From Cristatella mucedo (lineage: Eukaryota; Bryozoa; Phylactolaemata; Cristatellidae): 64,000 bases of DNA. Positions 58,958 through 64,000 of the stretch are shown piece by piece (the first letter of the stretch is position 1; each line of letters starts with the position of its first letter). Both the position numbers and the translations under genes were made by a program. The notes beneath the pieces are model-generated. The model saw only the letters and a list, made by a program, of their open reading frames with translations. It did not search any database and was not told the DNA's origin. The DNA lies in contig WPIO01000002.1 in assembly GCA_009760855.2 (NCBI GenBank), positions 6,893,001 to 6,957,000 on the forward strand, given 5' to 3'.

Positions 58958-61804
58958 GTAGGAGGCCCACGTAGTTACTGCTGTCTCACTAAAGCGCTGG
59001 GCACCAGTGTTTAGCAGCAGCCATATTTCACGGCCGGAAAGTGAATTTGGGGAGGTCAGTGAGGCGCTCTTGTCTTATGCTTGATCCATCCAGCTGCTGC
59101 TGCTGCGTCTAGTCGAAGCTGCCAGCTACCATGGCGGTCTAGGGGACGCTGTGTGAGAGGCAGTCCCTGCTGTGCTAAGCTGGCTTGCAGATAATTTTGC
59201 TACTGCAGCCAGACGCTCTCTGGTGCTCGTGCCTCTGGAATGCCGATTGGCTGGCTTTTTATCATGGCCGATTGCAATGAGCTGCCTGCTGCAACGCTGC
59301 AGCCAGCACATGCTGCTGTAGCTGAGCTGGGCTACTGCTTGAGACCTGCAAGCCATTGTGCCCACCCCCTCTAGGATGGGCCCCTCTGAGCCCACTGGCC
59401 GGATCTTGGGGCACTAGCAGCACCTGCTGCTGCTTGGCTAACCCTGCCAATGGCCGGACCTTGACAGCTTTGCATCAATCATGGTCGATCGCAATCAAGC
59501 ATTCCAGTCTGTCACTGCTGGATTTTCTCCCTGGTTTATTGGCTTGGCCCTGTTGCCTGTGCATCAAATGTGTCGTGTCTGCAGCCAAACTGCTTGCTGT
59601 GCAGCACCAGGCAAAGGTGATCCCAACTTGGTCGCCGGCTGGTGACTCCATGACCGGCATATTGTGTCAGCCATGCCCCTGGTCTTAGCCCAGCTTTGAG
59701 GTGCCAGAGCCTCACGAAGATCGAGGGTCTCTGATTCAAGTCGCGAAGCTAGCAATACTTTGTAGCCCTCTTGCAAGATGGAGCAGTGGCCACTAAGGCT
59801 CTCCTACCTCTGTAAATGAGGCTATTGAATCGTCCAACCTTCACCCACTTCACTCCTCCCTCCCAGCTTACCTTCTGGCCATATCCCCAACTTGTTACTT
59901 GCTCTGTGGCTCTTCGGTGGTGCCCTCACCCCCAGGTTGCAACCTGCCAGTGGTGTGAACTCCCCTCCCTGGGCACTGAGACCAGGCCGTGTGCCATTTC
60001 GAGCATCCAGGGTCGTTGCTTGAGCGGCCTCCTCAGATAGGGGAGGAGAGTGGCCTTCCAGCTGAACTGGTAGTTTGCTTTCAAATATAGACAAGGAAGT
60101 GCTGGCCCTCTTAGTTTCTGATTTAACTTCTTAATGGCAGTGGCTGTACACATATTTAATTTACTCAACTGGCTTGAATATGCCAGTCCAACGGCAGTGG
60201 TCTGACATTGGTAGTGTGCTGGCACCGTTGAGTGGGTTGCTGTAGACAGTGACACGTTGTAATGCATTAAACCACTTGCCCCCCTCACACACATATTGAT
60301 TAGTCTTGTGTTGCTTATACTGTTTGCTCTCTGACAATAGCTTGCATGTTGCTGTCGTGTAATAGGTGCAAATGCGATAGTGGATTTAACTGAGCTTGCT
60401 TTTATGTGACGTTCCAGTTGTTTTAATAGTGCTGACAATCGGGGTATGTACCTTCATGGTGGGTCCCTCTAAATGTAAACGTAGCTAAACGGATCTACGG
60501 TTATATGTTGCTGTAAAACCCCGTTATGGGATAGTCGTGGAGCTGGAGGGAACAGTGTGCCTCTGCACTGTCGTCCTCGAGAGATTGGCACGAACAGTCT
60601 CGCAGTCCAGAGGCTATATGTCATGGCAAGTCTGCCAGTGTAAAGCAGCTGCTGTGCTTGTGTGGGCATATTGGTGAGTGTGGGCGGTTTGTGTTTCCCT
60701 CTAGAGAGGTCTCCCACATCCCTGGCTTAGTTTTTATAGTTCTTGCTGGTAAAACACGGTAGCTTCCCTGCCGTCTGGTCATCTGTGGCTGGTGCTAGCT
60801 GTAAGCCAGGCACATTGTGTACAAGATTTGCACATCGTTCGAACTGTTCTTGCTGCATTCATCAGTAATGACTGAGTGCTTTGAGTGAGCTAGGGCAGGT
60901 CAGGCACTGCTTGACTGACCGTCTACCTCTCAGCTCCTTATCATTGTTCACAGCCAGGAAATCAAGCACGTTGTTTTGAGTAGCCACTGCTGGGCAGCTA
61001 GTGTAAGTGCACATAAGTTAACCTGGATATGCTGCAACCGAACCTACAGACCTTTGCAATTCTTGGAAAATACGTCCATCCGGGCACCCTAGCATTTATG
61101 GCAGCAGTGCATAGGGTCTTCCGCAGTCATGCATTGGATGCATTGGTAAGATTCTATCGGTATGTCAATCCGAACCCTTCAACTCTTATGTCAGAGGCAT
61201 GCTGGTGCAAGCAACATTGTCCTAGTTCAAGCTGTGTAACCCTCCAGTATTGTGCTCTTAGATACCCTATGATTGGCCCCTTCCATTCCCTCTCCCGTGG
61301 ATGTGATTAATTTTCAGAATAGCTGCACCTTGACGTTGACTAAGCATAACCGAAAGTTCCTCAAATTGTGAAGTCACAGCATACAGCTTATTTCCACTCC
61401 CAGACAGCTCAACAACCCGAGTGTAGATGGATGCACTTTCTTCTGAGTGTACCCAATTTACCTGAAGCAACTGAGTGTCCTATGCCTTGTAAAAAGAGTT
61501 TCCTGATTCTGGCTGTGTTGTGGTACTGGCATTCTGTGTACTACAAGTCCTTAGACAGGCCTAGCTAATACAGCCTATTGCCAGCAGATAGGACAACAGC
61601 TGCATCAAGATACTGCTCCTGTCGGCATTGAGTACTTGCCGGTTGTGACTAAGTGAGAATTACGGATGCTTGCAAATCACCTACTTTCCTTACCACTATC
61701 CTGTTCATTTGAGATTGTTAGCTAATGATTGGAAATTGGTTTGGGGATAGTTGGGATCCTGGGTCTTAGCCTTAGTAAATGTGCTCACTCTTCACGTTTT
61801 GCAG

Positions 61805-61902
61805 TAGACTATCCTTTATTGACTACTGCAAGAGGTGTTGATAGCCGTGAAGGGGCTTCTGCTGCTATATAAATGAGGCTTTTTAATCAGCTAAAAGCAT
61901 TG
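61805..61902 (+). mobile_element. SINE-A 3' part
   Basis: CCTTTATTGACTACTGCAAG, AGGTGTTGATAGCCGTGAAG, GGGCTTCTGCTGCTATATAA, TTTTTAATCAGCTAA. 5'-truncated. Confidence 0.8.
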
Positions 61903-61923
61903 GAGCCCTGGGGCGGTTTGGAG

Positions 61924-62115
<192 letters not shown>

Positions 62116-63306
62116 CGCTCAGCAAAAAAACAAAGTTGCAAACATGTCAGCATTTCTTTGGAAGGCAGTCGAGGAAGTAAGCAGAGAAGGCTAAGCTGTG
62201 TATGGTGGTTGGAAAGGAACTTGCATTTGTTGAGCCCCTTATCGAGACCCAACAGCGCCAAGGTTGTGCTGTTATCACTCGCACTGGCAGACTTGGCAAT
62301 GGCCTGCAGAGGGCAGTGTAAAACATGTGGTGACAGCCTCGGAGTCGGAGGTGCCGGTCAAGATGCTTTGGTGAGCCTTTCCACAAGGGTAGACTTGCTG
62401 GCTAGCAGTAATCAGCCGGAGAAGCACTGGCATAAGCCGGTGGCATGGCTGCCGGTTACCGGCCAGAACCAGCCGATATCAGTGGAACTCCCGATGAGGT
62501 CAGGCTGACTTCTGCATCTATCCCGGTGAGTCCAGTGAGCTTCAAGTAGGAAGTTGCAGCAATGGCTGATGCACTGGCATGGTCGAAGTATGGAACCATG
62601 CTGTAGCTAGCCAAAATGTTTGAACAGCTGCTACTGTCGTTTTAAAAAAATTGGTGCCCGAGTTGGTGGCAGGTGACAACATAAAAATATTTTATAAAAA
62701 AAATGTTCAGCCTAGTACTTGCAAATTCAAAGCATCTGTTGCCAATGGTCTTAAAAGCATTGTAAAGAGCAGCTAATCTGTCGTCGTGAGAGTATCTAAA
62801 GGTATTAGGAGGTTATATTTCGCTGTAGCAGTTCAGCTAGGTATGAAAGCTAAAAGAGTTGTTCATTGCTTTCTAACCATCCATTTGAGCAAGTTGCTGT
62901 GCTGATGTGACATGGTGTTAGATGTTACTGTTCATAATCGGCGCTGTTCTGATGTGACATGAATTAAGTGTCCATAATCATCTAAATATTATCAACAGTG
63001 AACCTTCAAGGTTGTATGCCATCTGGAGCCACTTATCATCTAGCAATTGTTATCTATTTGAGTATGCCGGCCTCCTAGTTGGAAGCCATTAACTGCAGGC
63101 TGTGTGGTAGTAGTTTTGAATCGCGTGTTATGGCAGCTAAGACTGCAATGTTGAAGTAAGGTTGACGACAGACTCGTAGCTGGATTTGTCGGAGTGCTGT
63201 ACACAAATTGCATGTCCTTAGTAAGTTTGATAATGATATGTGAAGCCAGGTTCACCCATTTTGGCAGATGACTCTGATGATGGGCTGTGTGCATTTAGGT
63301 ATGGTG

Positions 63307-63492
63307 AGCCATAATGGCTCACTGGCTCACTAGGTAAGGCGGTTGCTTTTCACGACCTCGGCCCCAAGGTCGTGGACTCGAATCCTGCGGTGGGCGACTC
63401 TTAATTGCTACTGCAAGCAGTGGTGATAGCCGCAAAGGCTCTTCTGTCGCTATACAAAAAGAGGCTGTAAATCAGCTTGTATTTTTTTTTAG
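63307..63492 (+). mobile_element. SINE-A, full length
   Basis: AGCCATAATGGCTCACTGGC, TCACTAGGTAAGGCGGTTGC, a B box GTGGACTCGAATCC, TACTGCAAGCAGTGGTGATA, GCCGCAAAGGCTCTTCTGTC, GCTATACAAAAAGAGGCTG, then a T-rich tail. Confidence 0.85.
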
Positions 63493-64000
63493 GTGTTGCT
63501 AACATCACCTAGTTTTATTCTTACCTTCAGGCTGTTTCGGTCTGGTGCTTGCTTTCTTCTCTAGTGCTACAAGTTGGCTGCTCGGGTTCTTCTATGGTGC
63601 ACTTTTGTTAGGCATTGTCTGCACTGTTTTGGGTTGGCAATAGTCTGTATAGAAGTGATGCACTAACTCTACATTCATTAAGTCAGGATGGGTCACAGCA
63701 GTTTAGTTTCCATTACGGTTGTGAACACCTCCGTTTGGGTGTTTTGAATTAAAGCTGTCTAACTCACTGTGTATAGGGCTGTGAGCATTTTACTTATGGC
63801 CCATTCTACACTTAAGCCAGCTGATCAGACAGCCTGGCTAATACTAGCCTTGGTTTTGCTGAATTGCCATTAATTACCGTGGATGGTGGGCCATGAGCTA
63901 GTCAGTTGAAGTGAGCATGAAGCTGGTCTACCAGGGAACTAAAACAAACTTTGTAAGCTAGTCTAGGAATCTAGTGGGATATCTCGATTAACAGGCGATA

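Noticed and set aside
58058-58974. Long ORFs in other frames over the TSC22 exon (267 and 141 codons)
   Set aside because: They are shadow frames of a GC-rich coding exon. The 57719 frame alone has the conserved TSC22 boxes.

Overview
Eukaryotic nuclear DNA, most likely from an arthropod (possibly a chelicerate; that is inference). The window has intron-scale spacing, GT/AG splice sites, L2/CR1-type non-LTR retrotransposons, tRNA-derived SINEs, microsatellites, and two decayed copies of a multicopy protein family that I know from arthropod genomes. I see no prokaryotic operon, CRISPR array or tRNA gene. Most of the window is repeats and unique non-coding DNA; clear coding sequence is sparse.

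Two genes can be supported. (1) On the + strand, 57719-58957 is the long first coding exon of a TSC22/bunched family protein (long isoform). It carries the family's two conserved N-terminal boxes and ends at a clean splice donor. The TSC box and leucine zipper must lie beyond 64000, so 58958-64000 is intron. (2) On the - strand, a chain of short exons runs from about 36440 down to about 17395. I found it by pairing splice sites and reading frames. Nine exons (36440-36297, 32427-32224, 32159-31938, 28310-28059, 26843-26756, 23067-22900, 21958-21875, 21675-21553, 18325-18263) join in matching phase: 0-0 four times, one 0-1 exon, then 1-1 four times. A tenth, at 17513-17395, would supply a stop codon. 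Together they give about 488 residues: a helical N-terminal half, then a Ser/Lys-rich, acidic, probably disordered half. I do not recognise the family; the start lies outside the exons found.

Repeats by region. 1-5100: hairpin, tandem duplications, TG-rich tract, LINE-B and SINE-A copies. 5.1-10.2 kb: nothing clear. 10.2-17.2 kb: SINE-A, LINE-A and LINE-B copies and a long TC tract. 17-36.5 kb: the - strand gene, with repeats in its introns, including the longest LINE-A copy (33.2-35.2 kb). 36.5-42.2 kb: a nested SINE pair and a family relic interrupted by a LINE. 43.5-46.3 kb: a hairpin, a 137-bp duplication and LINE-A. 47.1-50.1 kb: a diverged satellite with a monomer of about 165 bp. 51-56.3 kb: LINEs, SINEs and the second family relic. 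56.5-58.9 kb: the CpG-rich TSC22 promoter and exon. 59-64 kb: its intron.

The repeats appear linked. LINE-A (L2-like, TTA-repeat tail) and SINE-B share a 3'-terminal block, which suggests that SINE-B is mobilised by LINE-A. SINE-A is a second tRNA-derived family with a different conserved tail.
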